Notes under the pieces: model-generated | What the model saw: the letters and a program-made list of their open reading frames with translations, nothing else | Databases searched by the model: none | Told to the model about the DNA's origin: nothing | Assembly: GCA_000310025.1 (NCBI GenBank) | Contig: FN648707.1 | Span: 201,347 to 265,346, forward strand | Direction of reading: 5' to 3' | Source of the DNA: Ectocarpus siliculosus | Lineage: Eukaryota; Sar; Phaeophyceae; Ectocarpales; Ectocarpaceae | Length of the DNA: 64,000 nt | Translations under genes and position numbers: made by a program | Shown: positions 22,501 to 33,636 of the stretch, one piece after another | How the letters are laid out: the number at the start of each line of letters is the position of its first letter | How positions within the stretch are numbered: position 1 is the first letter of the stretch

Positions 22501-25500
22501 ACCACCGCTTAAGTAGCAGTTTAGAAAATGAGCCCGAAAAGATCCGACATCTAACAACAGGTGCTCCGTCAAGAACCCTACACTATTGCTGTAACACGTA
22601 TACATCTACTTCAAGTATACCAGGTAGTCGCGTTGGAGGTACTAGACGACGAGCCTCGGACGACCGGATCTTCGAGACTGGTGCATCCGCCGCTTCCCGG
22701 CTAGGTCAAATGCTACATACCAACGGCGGAGGACACACACACTAGTATTGGATATCGATTCAATAACCTGTGAAGACAACAACACATCCTGTTTGGAGGA
22801 GGGCAGCTTGTCGTCAAAAGCGCAGGGAAGAAGGTTGACTCAAGAACTTGCATCATTCACGAGTGCGCAGGGCATGCTTGCCCAATTATCGAGAATGCCA
22901 TTGTGTTTTCCTGTTTTTTTCGATCCTCGACATCGGTACGATATGTACTGCTGTAGCACGAAGTAAAAAGCAGTGTCGATAGCGAATGGGACGTGTCTCC
23001 AGCGATGTGTGTTGAATCAAATCCGTTGTTGCCCCATGTGTTTTTCCGGGGATGCAGCCATACCCCGTTACTGGTGATGTGGCCGGGTAGGTAACAATTG
23101 AGAGGGGGGATATTCTCGGTCGGGTTATTTCGTACCGGTAGCCATCTACAAGATAGAAAGGGCAAGACGGAGCCAGACTGCGCGACCCGAAGACCTCTGC
23201 GGGGCGCACGTCGACATCATGAGCGTGTTGGCATGGTGATAGAGAGGCTATGTTTTTCTACAAAATATGACTTTACTCCATCACCCCCACTACTACAACT
23301 TCCGTGCAGAACACAACCCTTTTGCTCTTGGCAGTTCGGCGTCTGTCCGTCCCCCTTTAGTTCGACCACCACGACCGCCAATCGTCGCAAGGGGAACTAT
23401 CCAGATTCAGAAGGGTGGGATGGGCTCGTGTACATGCGTATATCTCTTGCTTTGGAGGCGTTCTTTCTACTTCCACCACCGAAACAGGTGGCATCTGCAG
23501 TCCACAGACCACCCGCCGTTTTTCTCCTCGTGCGATCATCTACATGTGCTACAAAGACGGCTGACAATCCCGAACCCCTCCTCCACGCGCGTCTCCTTCA
23601 TCCTTGACGACGGTTTCAATATGGAAACCTCACAATGGTGCCGCCGACGGCGACACGGTTTCCTCCAACTCTACAAAACCAGTGGCCTGCTGTATGAGCT
23701 CATGATTGTGACGCAGGGGACCATGATATCGGTGTGCTGGGTCGGAGAACGTCTCGAGGGATTCATCAAGGCCTTGAAATACCTGGAACAAACGTCGTCG
23801 AACATGCTCGCCATCACCAACCTCGCCATCTGCATCAACCTCGCCCTGGTCGTGAATGTCAGTGTGCTATTGTTCACATTATCTGCTGTTCTGGTTTATT
23901 TTTCTGCCCTTCAGTCGCATCTTTCTCGCCCATTTTGAGGCCTTGCCTCTCTAATAGAAAAGTTCCCATCCGGGGGGCACACAGACAAGGGACCACACAC
24001 ATAAGAAACCCTCGACCGCCCCGCATGTCTCAATCGTTTCTCTCGAGAAGGGTTCAGCCGCGCTTGGCCTCGAGGCTATTGGGTTAGACTGTTTTTGCGC
24101 GAAATACGGAACATGTGGACGTTCACATCTCAAACCCCGGGTTCATGTAGAATGTAGAAGTGCCGCTTGGTAGTGTTCGAGGTTGCAAACGCGCAAGAGT
24201 TTGCCACCTGCACAATTCCGAGAATAACCGTTTTCGTTGTTCTACATAGTGGAAACGACTAATACACCACTCCCGCCGCCTTTGGGGTGTCATTGTTGCT
24301 GCCCGTATTATAGGTTCTCTACCCGCTGCTAGCCATTCCCGAAATTTGGCCGGCTAGCCTTCCCCACCTAACCCTGGGCCCAACCCTATCCTATCCCTAA
24401 AATTCGCAAACACGCAGTCCCATCGCACACTGTCTCGTGTCAAAAGCGTGAGCACGCCCGCGCTGGTGTTGCTCTTCTTAGCTATCTCCGTGATCGCAGC
24501 CGCTGCTTCGGTGCCCTTCTGGAGCATCACGGTGGTCAGCGGGACAGCGTTTTGGGTGACCAACGCCGACAAGGTGCGGGCGTTCTTCGAAACAATTCGG
24601 TGTCCTGAGCCCGTCAAGTTGTCATGCTGGCGTTCGTTTTTCTCGCGGGTATGACTAGTCCTGGTTTGTCGGCCGGTAACGGAGGCAAGGCAAGCAAGTC
24701 TCCTGGAGGGTGCACAAATGTACTGTAAGAATGCCCGTGTAATGCGGTCCGTGTATAGACCACCTGTCTTGAAGGAGGAATCATCCACCCTTGAAGATGC
24801 TTTCCCGAGAAAGCTGGCGTTTCCGGAACTCCCCATGACCTTCCCGAAGTGGCCCTCACGAAGTCCAACGTACATACGTTGAGAGCGAACCCCGCACGTT
24901 GAGGGCGAACCCCGCTTTACAAACAATCAAACGGTAGTACTGAGAAGTGCCTGTAGAAATTAGCTGCTGATCCTCTGCTTCAGGTGGTTCCTTACCCTTC
25001 TTCACCGTTCTTCCGGCATCCTGTCCTCCGACCGGTTTACCGTGTTTCGCATCTCTCTTGGAATGGTCTGCCTGGGACAATCGACCTGTGTATCGGGATG
25101 GCGACGACGACAACAACATCAGGCCAAGGCGGACTGGATCATCGTCTCGATCATCATCCTCGAGTTCGTCGTCGGCATCTGCATGTTCGTCATCGTGTCG
25201 TGGCTTATGGCGTTCCGGATGCAGGCGATCAAGGAGTGCTGGAAAATCCACGCCCGTATCCGCTACTACTTCGTCCTGACCCTCATCGCCACCGCAGTCA
25301 ACCTGGCTCTCGGGATTAGCGGGTTAAGCTACGTCTTCCGCGACAACGCGGGGTGAGTGGTTGTGGTATCGATGGGGCAGGTCACAAGTCCGGGAAGCGC
25401 TTAACTATAAGAGAGAAAACTTAAGACTGGACAGGTAAGCGATTGTTGTGAGACGGCAAAATGAGGAAAATAGATGTTCGGTGTTGATGGTCGTGTAGCA

Positions 25501-26436
25501 TGCACAAAAGAACGTAGCGGCACGAAAAAGCGTGGGAAAAGAGCCCCACCCCAGTCGATGGTCCCCCCTGCCCTTGGCAAACAGCCAAAGGTGGAGGGAA
25601 GGAAAACACTGGTGTCACCTTTAGGAGTAGCAAATCAAGTCCCCCCCCTGACATACGCCACGAGGGTTTGTTCATGTTTTATTCTTCGTTTGTCCCTCTT
25701 TGACAAAATGTGAAATGAAAGCTGCGTCCCTGAAAAGTCGAAACCAAGATTGTATACAGCTTTGCATTTTCCATCTGTGGTCTCTTTGAAGGTCCAGGAA
25801 GGACACCTCTTGACCGCTCACCAGGGTAGAGAAACGACTCGACGGAAGGGAAAACGGGTGTTCGGAGGTGCTAGGGGTGCAACCTAAGTATATCGCAGCA
25901 TCTTTTTTGTCCTCCGACGTTCGGCATGTTGTGTTTTGTGTTCGTGGCGTTCAGGCTCACACTGCTATCACAAGTTCTTCTCTTGTCTACTGAAGAAGCA
26001 CGATGCGACATCGCACGAAAGTAAGACTCCGCCTGCCCCCAAATCGATCTCCTTCTCCCGTCCTTCCTCCCGCCCGCCCCGCCTCCTCGTGCCTCCCGTT
26101 CACGCTGTACCGAATTTGTTTGCCCCCAGGGAATATCTATTGTCTTTGACATGGGCGTTTCGTTACGCGCACGTCGCTCTCGACACCATCGTCCTCTACG
26201 GAGTGCTTGGCACGAGGCACATGGATGAGGGGGGCGTCTCTACTGCTTCCAACTCCGGGACAAGCTCTGGACGTTTGCCTGCTAACTCGGGTCTTCCTCG
26301 TCCGAGTAACCACCGTGGCATGAAAAAGCAGAGCGGGGTGAGCAACACAAGCTCGAAAGCAAGCGGCAGTGCCGTCTGCTCGACTCAGGGTCCCCGCCAA
26401 GTTAGACCGACCCGTTCTGAACTGCTACTTGTATGA
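19506..26436 (+). CDS. Multi-pass (about seven-helix) membrane protein, left copy
   Basis: Five exons: 19506-19774, 23557-23857, 24418-24648, 25123-25352, 26130-26436. The lengths sum to 1338 bases, 445 residues plus stop, with no stop at any junction. Donors are GTATGT, GTCAGT, GTATGA and GTGAGT. The acceptor of exon 2 (ACAAAG) is the least certain. Exon 1 gives a serine/alanine-rich N terminus and one helix ending SRRKSIKK. Exon 2 gives two helices and KALKYLEQ between them. Exon 3 gives one or two helices and WVTNADKVRAFFE. Exon 4 gives two helices separated by MQAIKECWKIHARIRYY. Exon 5 gives the last helix (YAHVALDTIVLYGVLGTRH) and a roughly 70-residue serine-rich tail. About seven helices and a soluble tail recall a receptor, but no family is recognised and function is unknown. 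The upstream GCACAGGCGATGCTGCCCC is shared with the right copy and may mark a 5' UTR exon. Confidence 0.7.
19980..20365 (+). other. Two conserved blocks inside intron 1 of the left copy
   Basis: Blocks 19980-20072 and 20275-20365 match 40955-41050 and 40681-40780 of the right copy. The first reads open on the antisense strand in both copies (CAAQLYRMMD against FAAQLCRMID). The second differs by single-base indels, so it is unlikely to be coding. They may be optional exons, regulatory sequence, or simply retained homology. Confidence 0.4.
20901..21610 (-). mobile_element. Foldback element, copy 2
   Basis: The palindromic core 20901-21298 opens AGTAGAGGACACCATGA and closes with the complement of AGTAGAGGACATCATGA. 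The one-sided arm (21299 to about 21610) matches 12345-12637 in inverted orientation (shared GAGCGCCTGCCATTTTGGCT, AAGAGCACCAGAA and GACTGGTCTTGTGT). It sits in the long first intron of the left membrane-protein gene and has no counterpart in the right arm. Confidence 0.75.
21620..23330. other. Intron 1 interior, nothing recognised
   Basis: No exon, repeat or counterpart in the right arm was seen in this part of the long first intron, apart from one ACTGCTGTA word at 22947. Open frames are short and two-sided. Confidence 0.4.
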
Positions 26437-26539
26437 TTGGAGGAATGATGATTGATATTTGCGGCTTGAAGGCGTGGTCGTGGTATCATCAGGCATGGGC
26501 ACTTTGCGACTACTGCAGGCGCTCGCTGCTGCAGTTCGG

Positions 26540-26745
26540 GTTGTTGCACGAGTTAATGTGCGGGTCACGTTCTGCCAGAGATCCCTCTGAGGCCCATCAG
26601 CAGGATAATCAGCGGAGAATCATGACTTGTCAGACTCATGTCCGCCATGCCAGCCTTGGTAAAGGTTCGTGCGAGCTTCTTCTGCGTGCTCTTGGCTTAG
26701 CACAACTCACTGCTAGAGTCAAGTGTAGGGGTGTAGGTTATCCAT
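26540..26745 (+). other. Highly conserved block downstream of the left membrane-protein gene
   Basis: Starting about 100 bases after the stop codon, roughly 190 bases match 33440-33235 (inverted) with about ten differences, around 95% identity. The adjacent last coding exon is only about 78% identical. The block could be a conserved 3' UTR element, a small RNA gene, or a patch of recent gene conversion. An open frame (26433-26747) crosses it in both arms, so a short peptide cannot be excluded. Confidence 0.5.
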
Positions 26746-27037
26746 AGTGTGTAAAGTGTACGTCGCTGTCGGATGGATTCCTACCGTCACGTACAGCCTC
26801 ATGGAAACTTGTTTTAGACTACCCATAGTCTGTCAAACTTAGGGTTAGTTAGGAACATTGTGGGTGCGCAGATTCGCTTGGTTTAGATGTACTGTCTTGT
26901 AAGTATGTGCTGCTATGTTTCCTTTTTGGTGCACGTTGTTCATTGTACTGTAGCATACACGGGCGCTTATACATATCACGAACGAACACGTCGGGGTGGG
27001 TACGGGCCTTCGTGCCATCAGTGGGGCACTGGCGGTC

Positions 27038-27190
27038 GGGGGGGGGGGGGGGGGGGGGGGGGGCAAANNNNNNNNNNNNNNNNNNNNNNNNNNNNNNNNN
27101 NNNNNNNNNNNNNNNNNNNNNNNNNNNNNNNNNNNNNNNNNNNNNNNNNNNNNNNNNNNNNNNNNNNGTTTTGGGGGGGGGGGGGGGGGG
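27038..27190. other. Assembly gap (100 N) bordered by poly-G
   Basis: Bases 27068-27167 are N, exactly 100, with G homopolymers on both sides. The right palindrome arm reads straight through the corresponding point (about 32940) with only CGAAGGGGGC between the two flanks. The gap is therefore probably a short or artefactual poly-G and not missing genes. Confidence 0.85.
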
Positions 27191-27859
27191 CAAGTGCATG
27201 ACGTTAAATGTCTTCCGGCACGCGATGTTGTTTCGAACCAACTCCGTACATGGCCTGTGTAGCTTCTTGTTGGTTCCAGGCCTGTACTCTCTGTGTTGTC
27301 ACTTCCTTGTTTTACTTCGTAGTAGTGTTATCTTGTTGATCATGTTGTTGTAGAATGTATTCATGACGTGTATGTTTTCGTCCCAGTTCTGGGCGCCAGT
27401 CTACACCTATTGGTACATGTTTGACGCACCGGCAGGGGTCACACGGCAGGAAGGAAACAAGTATTATAGTGGAGGTTTTCCTCCTGTGATGCTTCTTCCC
27501 CTAATGTTTATGCACGAGGAGGGTTCAGCAGCTCCTTCCCTATATATTTGTGTGTATTGCAAGATTTTGCGGTTTTTCCATTCTGGATTTAGATTAGATT
27601 TTTCCCTTCGGAGAGAAATTCGAATCGGCAATGTAGAGTTCTCAGCTTACAATGTTACCAACCCAGGGAGTCGTGTCAGATTTGTTTGTGACTAGCGAGG
27701 GACTTGGTTGTATTAAGCAAATTGACATGACATCAACCCGTAATGTGTAGGTCCTCATGGGTCTAGTTGTTGTAATTTCCGTTAAAATGTTTAGACCCAG
27801 CCTGACACTCCCGAAATGCGTGTATCCGGTTTGCCGACAAGCGCAAGCCTTTACAAGTA

Positions 27860-29890
27860 TTGGTTGGTAGCCTAGAGTCTAGTAAGTGATTTGACACGAA
27901 CGTCTTTATCTTTTTCCAGGGAACGTCGAGTTCGACACAATAGTATGTTTAGGAAGTAGGGGCACAAATGGCGTAGTGTGCCAGACGTGATCAGATGTAT
28001 TGTGAGGGTTATTGATTTGTGTGCGTTGAGAACGTTGTTGTAGAACAGACCAAGCGCTACGCCCGAGACCGTTGCCAACATTGTCGCTACCCGCACGGAC
28101 GCTACACTTGATGAAGACAGAATGAGTGGTCGACACTCAGCCATCGGTTCATATGTCGACCAATGAGCCCGATGTCGGCATCGTGGAAGTGCACGTCTTC
28201 GAGTTGGTGCCCATACCACTGTCAGAATTGTCTGCTTTGCGTGCCCCCTGAGCTGAAATTGTAGCGCACTTCAGCTCAGACCTCTCAGCAAAAAACAAGC
28301 AACTTTCCCATTTCTACACGATCGTGGAGCAAGATCGTCAAGCGACCTGTACCAAGCTACTACCTACTGCTTGTGCTCATACCGAGGAGAACTACGAGTA
28401 ACGCATAGAAGAGAGAGCCGCGTATCTCAAAAAGGGCCACATGCTTTGTACGAAACTTGCAGGAGGGTCGGACGGGGGCAAGAAGCACAACTCTTCCACC
28501 TCACTCGAAAGTCCGTCCTTGCAATCTTGAGAACATCCACCGAAGAAAGACAACTTGTTTTTTGAGAAGAAACCGGAGATCGCTAAGTGTTAAACCAAGA
28601 AAAACCGGAAATAAATGCGGCCTAGCTGGGGTCAAGAGCTTTGGGGTAATAAAACGGTGTCAAAATTGAATACTCTTAACTATAGGTTTGAGAATTTGCG
28701 CGACAGGCATTAAACTAAACCCCAGGGGCATCAGAATCTTCACGAAGAAATCACAGCTTTTCCTCTGATTCTTCTCCAAACCCCGACCTGGTAAGATGTC
28801 GTCCCATTCTCATCTACCAACAAACCCCATCAAGCCCGCTCCTTAAAACCTCTCAAGCTGCCAACCCACAAGAATCACCCTAGGCAAGTGCCTTGCGAAA
28901 ACTATCACCTCTGCAACAGACAGCTGACCCTTCAAAATGGGGTTTACGACAAACAACAACTTAATTTTCTCCGCCTGAAGGAAGCGAGGAACAGAACAAA
29001 GAGAAGACAAGCAAAGGCTCAGGTGCATACGGCTGCGGACGGCGATAATGATACCATAGCCGCGTTTCCTGTTCCAAGTAGACTGCCCGATGTACAGCAC
29101 GAAGGCCAATTACCATACGGCCCAACGAACGTGTTTGAGCTCAACCCGCCTTGACTCCAACGCGGAACACATTCACATCGGTTCCCAGAGTTTGGCCACC
29201 ACCCTGCGCCTCCAAGGCTGGCCCCATTTCCGAACAACGGCAACTCCCTCGAGATCCCAACTTAAGCTCTCGCCTCTGGCAGACGTTCCGCTGTGTAACA
29301 ACCACGCCCCCCTCCTGTTCCTCGTTTTCTTGGCAAAATGAAAACGTTCCCTTAAGCTAAGGAGGACGAAATGTAAGGCCCACAGTTCACCGCCACAACA
29401 TCAAAACCCCGTAGTGCCAGCGCTGCCGCCGCCGACGAAAATGAAAGCACTCAACTCTCGACATCATCCACCTACATTGTCGGGGAAGTCGTGGGTAACC
29501 ATGCCGCTTCTGATTAGTCAAATGTGCCCATCTTGAACGAAGTCCGTGCCCAACGCCTCCACGACGCGGTCTGCCAACCCACAGACAAAGCAGGGAATTC
29601 AACGGCACAAGAAGAGGCGCAGCGATTACTGATTTGAGGAAAACCGTGAGACTGGGGGCGGAAGTTCTGGACACAGGAACTTCTCCTTTACACCCAAGAG
29701 GACAGAACGATGCAAGACCAGTACCTCCGCATCCGGACTCTGTGCGATTCGAACGGCTACTAGGGTAAATGTCAACAGGGGGTTGGTTGAGGTGCGCGGT
29801 GCTTCGGCAGTATCACGGGCAGTGATCTTACACGAACAGACCTACGAGCAATCTCCCACACTACGGACAGCCTTGCTAAACCTCCCATGG
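27860..29890 (+). repeat. Inner left arm of the giant palindrome
   Basis: Continuous match to 30165-32230 in reverse complement. It includes frames conserved in both copies (for example NIHRRKTTCFLRRNRRSL on the plus strand here and minus strand there). The counterpart of the 30399-31196 ORF is on the minus strand here but no longer open throughout. No known gene family was recognised. Confidence 0.75.
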
Positions 29891-29894
29891 GACA

Positions 29895-30225
29895 CCCATC
29901 GGGCACCAATGGCCATGCCCATGGGCGGCCCATCAAGTGCGCATGAAGTGCCCACTGTTGTCACTTCAACCTAGAAGTTCGTCACCGGCACATCAACCTA
30001 GAACTTATCCACTGCACATCGACCTAGAACTTAGCCACCGGCGCCAACCTGGCACGTATCGAATGGGCTTGGGGTTAGGTTTAGGTTTAGGGCTAGGGTT
30101 ACGGCTATTTGTCGCCATATTGCCCGTTCCAAAGCAGATAATTTATTGTTTACACCGGTTCCGGTCGAAGCCTTCTCACTGGCCGCCCATGGGCTGCCCA
30201 TGGGCAACCCATGGGAAGTGTGGGA
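29895..30225. repeat. Palindrome axis with CCCATGGG clusters, tandem repeats and telomere-like tract
   Basis: Clusters of CCCATGGG words at about 29886-29925 and 30182-30215 are the innermost inverted match. Between them lie three to four 25-30 base units with CAACCTAGAACTT (29966-30057), then TTAGGTTTAGGTTTAGGGCT (inside 30070-30103), which resembles a degenerate TTTAGGG telomere repeat. This spacer has no inverted partner. Confidence 0.7.
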
Positions 30226-32230
30226 GACCCAATACGAGGTGAAGAACGTTCCGAGTAGAAACAACTTGCGCCTGACATTACAACTTCCATTCATCGCCGT
30301 ATTTTGTCGCGCCTGTTCTCGCTCAGATGTCAGTTAATTGCCGTATGATAGGTAGAGGTGTTCAAAGGCTGTCAAACCTGCCCTACAGTCAAAGTTGAGT
30401 GCATTTCGTACGGATATTATGGCTTGCAAGAGCAAACATCGGTAGTTGGACGACGCTCTCGACCGCAGGGCCACATGGTTTTCCTCTTCAATCAGTAGTC
30501 GCTGCGCCTCTTCTTGTGCCGTTGAATTTCCTGCTTTCTCTGTGGGTTGACAGACCGCGCCAAGGGGGAATTGGGCACGGACTTCGTTCTAGATGGGCAC
30601 ATTCAACTAACCAGAAGCGGCAGGACTACCAACGACTTCCCCCACAATGTAGGCGGATGACGTCGTGGGTTGAGTTTTTTCATTTTTTGTCGGCGGCGGC
30701 AGGGCTTGCACTACGGGAGGTTGATGTTGTGGCGGTGAACTGTGGGCCTTACATTTCGTCCTCCTTAGCTCGGGGTACTTTTACATTTTGCCAAGAAAAC
30801 GAGGAGCAGGAGGGGGCAATGCTTGTTACAGAGCGGAAAGGCTGCCAAAGGCGAGAGCGTAACTTGGGATCTCGAGGGATTTGCTGTCGTTTGGGGATGG
30901 GTCCAGCCTTGGAGGCACAGGGTGGTGGCCAAACTCTGGGAACGGAATATGACCATGTTCCGAGTTGGAGTGCAGGCGGGTTGAGTTCAGACGCGTTCGT
31001 TGGGCCGCATGCTAAATTGCCCTCACGCTTTACGTCGGCCAGTTTACTTGGAACAGGAGAAGCATGGCTGTGGTGTCATTATCATCGTCCGCAGCCGCAC
31101 GCACCTCGTTCTTTGGTTGCTTTTCTTCTTCCTGTCACTCGTTTCCTTCAGGCGCAGCAAATAAAGTTGCTGTTCGTGGTTCAACCCATCTTGTGATGAC
31201 CCGCCGTGTACGGCAGGGGTGGTAGTTCTCGGAAGACACTTGCCTAGGGTGATTCTTGTGGGTTGACAGCTTGAGAGGTTTTGAGGAGCAGGTCTGATCG
31301 GGGTTGTAGATGAGCTTGGGACACCATTATTTCTTGTAGGGTTTTGGAGAAGAATCAGAGGAAAGCTGTGATTTCTTCGCGAAGATTCTGATGCCGCTGC
31401 GGCAATGGTAGTGTCTGCCGCGCAAATGTTCAAACCCATGTTTGGGGTATTTAATATTGACCCCCGGTTTTATTACCCATCGTTCTTGACCGGGTACCCC
31501 AGTTAGATCGCATTTATTTCCGGCTTTTCTTGGTTTAAGAGTTAGCGATCTCCGGTTTCTTCTCAAAAAACAAGTTGTCTTTCTTCGGTGGATGTTCCCA
31601 AGATTGCAAGGACGGATTTTCAAGCGAGGTGGAAGAGTTGCGCTTCTTGACCCCGTCCGGCCCGCCTGCAAGTTTCGTACAAAGCATGTGGCCCTTTTTG
31701 AGAAACTCGGCTCTCTCTTCTATGCGTCACTCGTAGTTCTCCTCGGTATGAAGGAGCACAAGCGGTAGGTGGTAGCTTGGTACAGGCTGCTTGACGCTCT
31801 TGCTCCACGATCGTGTAGAACTGGGAAAGTTGCTTGTTGTTGCTGAGAAATGGTCTGAGCTGAAGTGCAGCTCAGGGGGCACGTAGAGCAAACAATTCTA
31901 CCAACTCGAAGACGTGTACGTCGACAATGCCGCCCTGAACTGAAGGCTGAGTGTTGACCGTTCTTTCTGCCTTCAGTAAGTGTAGCATCCTCCATCAGCG
32001 CGGGTAAGGATAACGTGTTAGCCACGGTCTCCGGCGTAACACGGTCTTTTCTACAACGTTCGCAACGTACACAGATCAAATAACCCTCCTAATATATCAG
32101 ATCACGTCTGGCACTACGCCATTTGCGCCTCTACTTCCGAACATACTCTCGTGTCGAACTCGACGTTCCCTGGGTAGCTCAAGACTATTTGTGAGACAAA
32201 TACGTTCGTGTCAAATCACTTGAACCAATA
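30165..32230 (-). repeat. Inner right arm of the giant palindrome
   Basis: Reverse complement of 27860-29890. Identity is about 80-90% by eye with scattered indels. It carries the open 265-codon frame and, on the minus strand at 31671-31327, a 114-codon frame whose first half (NIHRRKTTCFLRRNRRSL) is also kept in the left arm. Confidence 0.75.
30399..31196 (+). CDS. Unrecognised ORF, 265 codons, in the right inner arm
   Basis: The longest uninterrupted frame in the window apart from exon-chained genes and one 308-codon frame around the lone first exon. The mirror-image sequence in the left arm (28843-29674, minus strand) encodes similar peptides in the same frame (shared AAPLLVPLN, GHGLRSRWAH and IKLLFVV). 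In one block most differences between arms fall at third codon positions of this frame (att/ata, ttt/ttc, gtc/gtg, gta/gtt), which hints at past coding selection. The left copy is interrupted. No domain is recognised; it may be a transposon-derived or lineage-specific protein. It points away from the palindrome axis, opposite to the membrane-protein genes. Confidence 0.35.
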   Translation: MHFVRILWLARANIGSWTTLSTAGPHGFPLQSVVAAPLLVPLNFLLSLWVDRPRQGGIGHGLRSRWAHSTNQKRQDYQRLPPQCRRMTSWVEFFHFLSAAAGLALREVDVVAVNCGPYISSSLARGTFTFCQENEEQEGAMLVTERKGCQRRERNLGSRGICCRLGMGPALEAQGGGQTLGTEYDHVPSWSAGGLSSDAFVGPHAKLPSRFTSASLLGTGEAWLWCHYHRPQPHAPRSLVAFLLPVTRFLQAQQIKLLFVVQPIL

Positions 32231-33234
32231 GTTGTAAAGGCTTGCGCTTGTCGGCAAACCGCATGCACGCATTTCGGGGGTGTCAGGCTGGGTAAAAACG
32301 TTTTAACGGAAGTAAAAACAACTATGTTAGACCCATAAAGATCTACACAGTAGTACAGGTTGATGTAAAATATAAAACGTTAAACACAACGAATCTCTTA
32401 CTACACCGGTCCCCCTGTCATCAGTTAGTAACCTCGTAAGCTTAGAAAAAAACTCTCTAGATAGCGAATTCGAATCTCTCTGAAACGAAAAAGCTAACCT
32501 AAGAGGGGAATTCGCAACACCTTGAAGACATTCAAGAATGGGGAATGGAAGGAGCTGAGAACCCTCCTCGCGTTAAAAGATTGAGAGAGAAGCACCACAG
32601 GAAGAAAGTTGGAGAGAAAAACCTCCACTGTTGTCCTCCCTCCCGCGTGACCCCGGCTGGTGCGCCAAACATGTACCAATAGGTGTGGACGGGCACCCAG
32701 ACAACATGGTACGCGAAAACAATGCACGCCATACAACGCGAAAAAAAATGCAATTGAACACGGAAAATGCAAATACAAAGCAGAACAGGGAACTGAAGAA
32801 AGCAGAGGGAAGCAGGCATTGAACCGACGACAAGCAGAAGCTACTACCCAAAAAATCAACACACACGTGATGCGCGTGGAAATCGCTCGAAACAACATCG
32901 CGTGCAGGAACACATATATGTTCATGCACTTGCCCCCTTCGACCACCGAGTGTCCCACTGATGGCACGAAGGTGCCTACCAGCCCCGACGTTTTCGCGAT
33001 GTCAGCGCCCGCCCGTCTATGCACGAAAAAGGGAACTACCGCAGCCCATTCATGTACGAAACAGCCATCTGAAACCAAGCGAACCAGCCAACCCTGCGCT
33101 ATGTTATGTTTCGATAACTAACGACATGCCTGATCTATTTAAATGTATTCGACTTAAACAACATGTTTTAATAGAGATATCTACGGGGCGGTACGTACTG
33201 TAGGAATCCATCTGACAGCGACGTACGCTTCGCA

Positions 33235-33440
33235 CTCCACGGTAACCTACACGCCTACACGCCACTCTAGCAGTGAGTTGTGCTAAGCCAAGAGCACGCA
33301 GAACAGGCTCACACGAACCTTTACCAAGGCTGGCATGGCGGACATGAGTCTGACAAGTCATGATTCTCCGCTGAATATCCTGCTGATGGGCCTCAGATGG
33401 ATCTCTGGCAGAACGTGACCCGCACATTAACTCGTGCAAC
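33235..33440 (-). other. Highly conserved block downstream of the right membrane-protein gene
   Basis: Mirror partner of 26540-26745. It lies about 200 bases after the stop codon of the right copy. About 95% identity over 190 bases, clearly above the neighbouring coding exon and the more distal flank. Confidence 0.5.
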
Positions 33441-33636
33441 AACCCGAACTGCAGCGTTGAGCGCATCGACGTAAAAACAGAGAGAGACCGCGTCTCCAGC
33501 CACATTCAGTCACGACCTTGTAGAACGTGTGAAATAGTTGGGAGACACACAGGCCTGACAATACCCACGACCACGCCTTTGCACCGCGAAGGGCAATTGC
33601 ACCGCGAAAGGCGTTCATCGTTTAGAAATCATTGCA

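Noticed and set aside
26849-27353. Open frames across the N gap
   Set aside because: They are created by poly-G and N stretches and have no real coding content.
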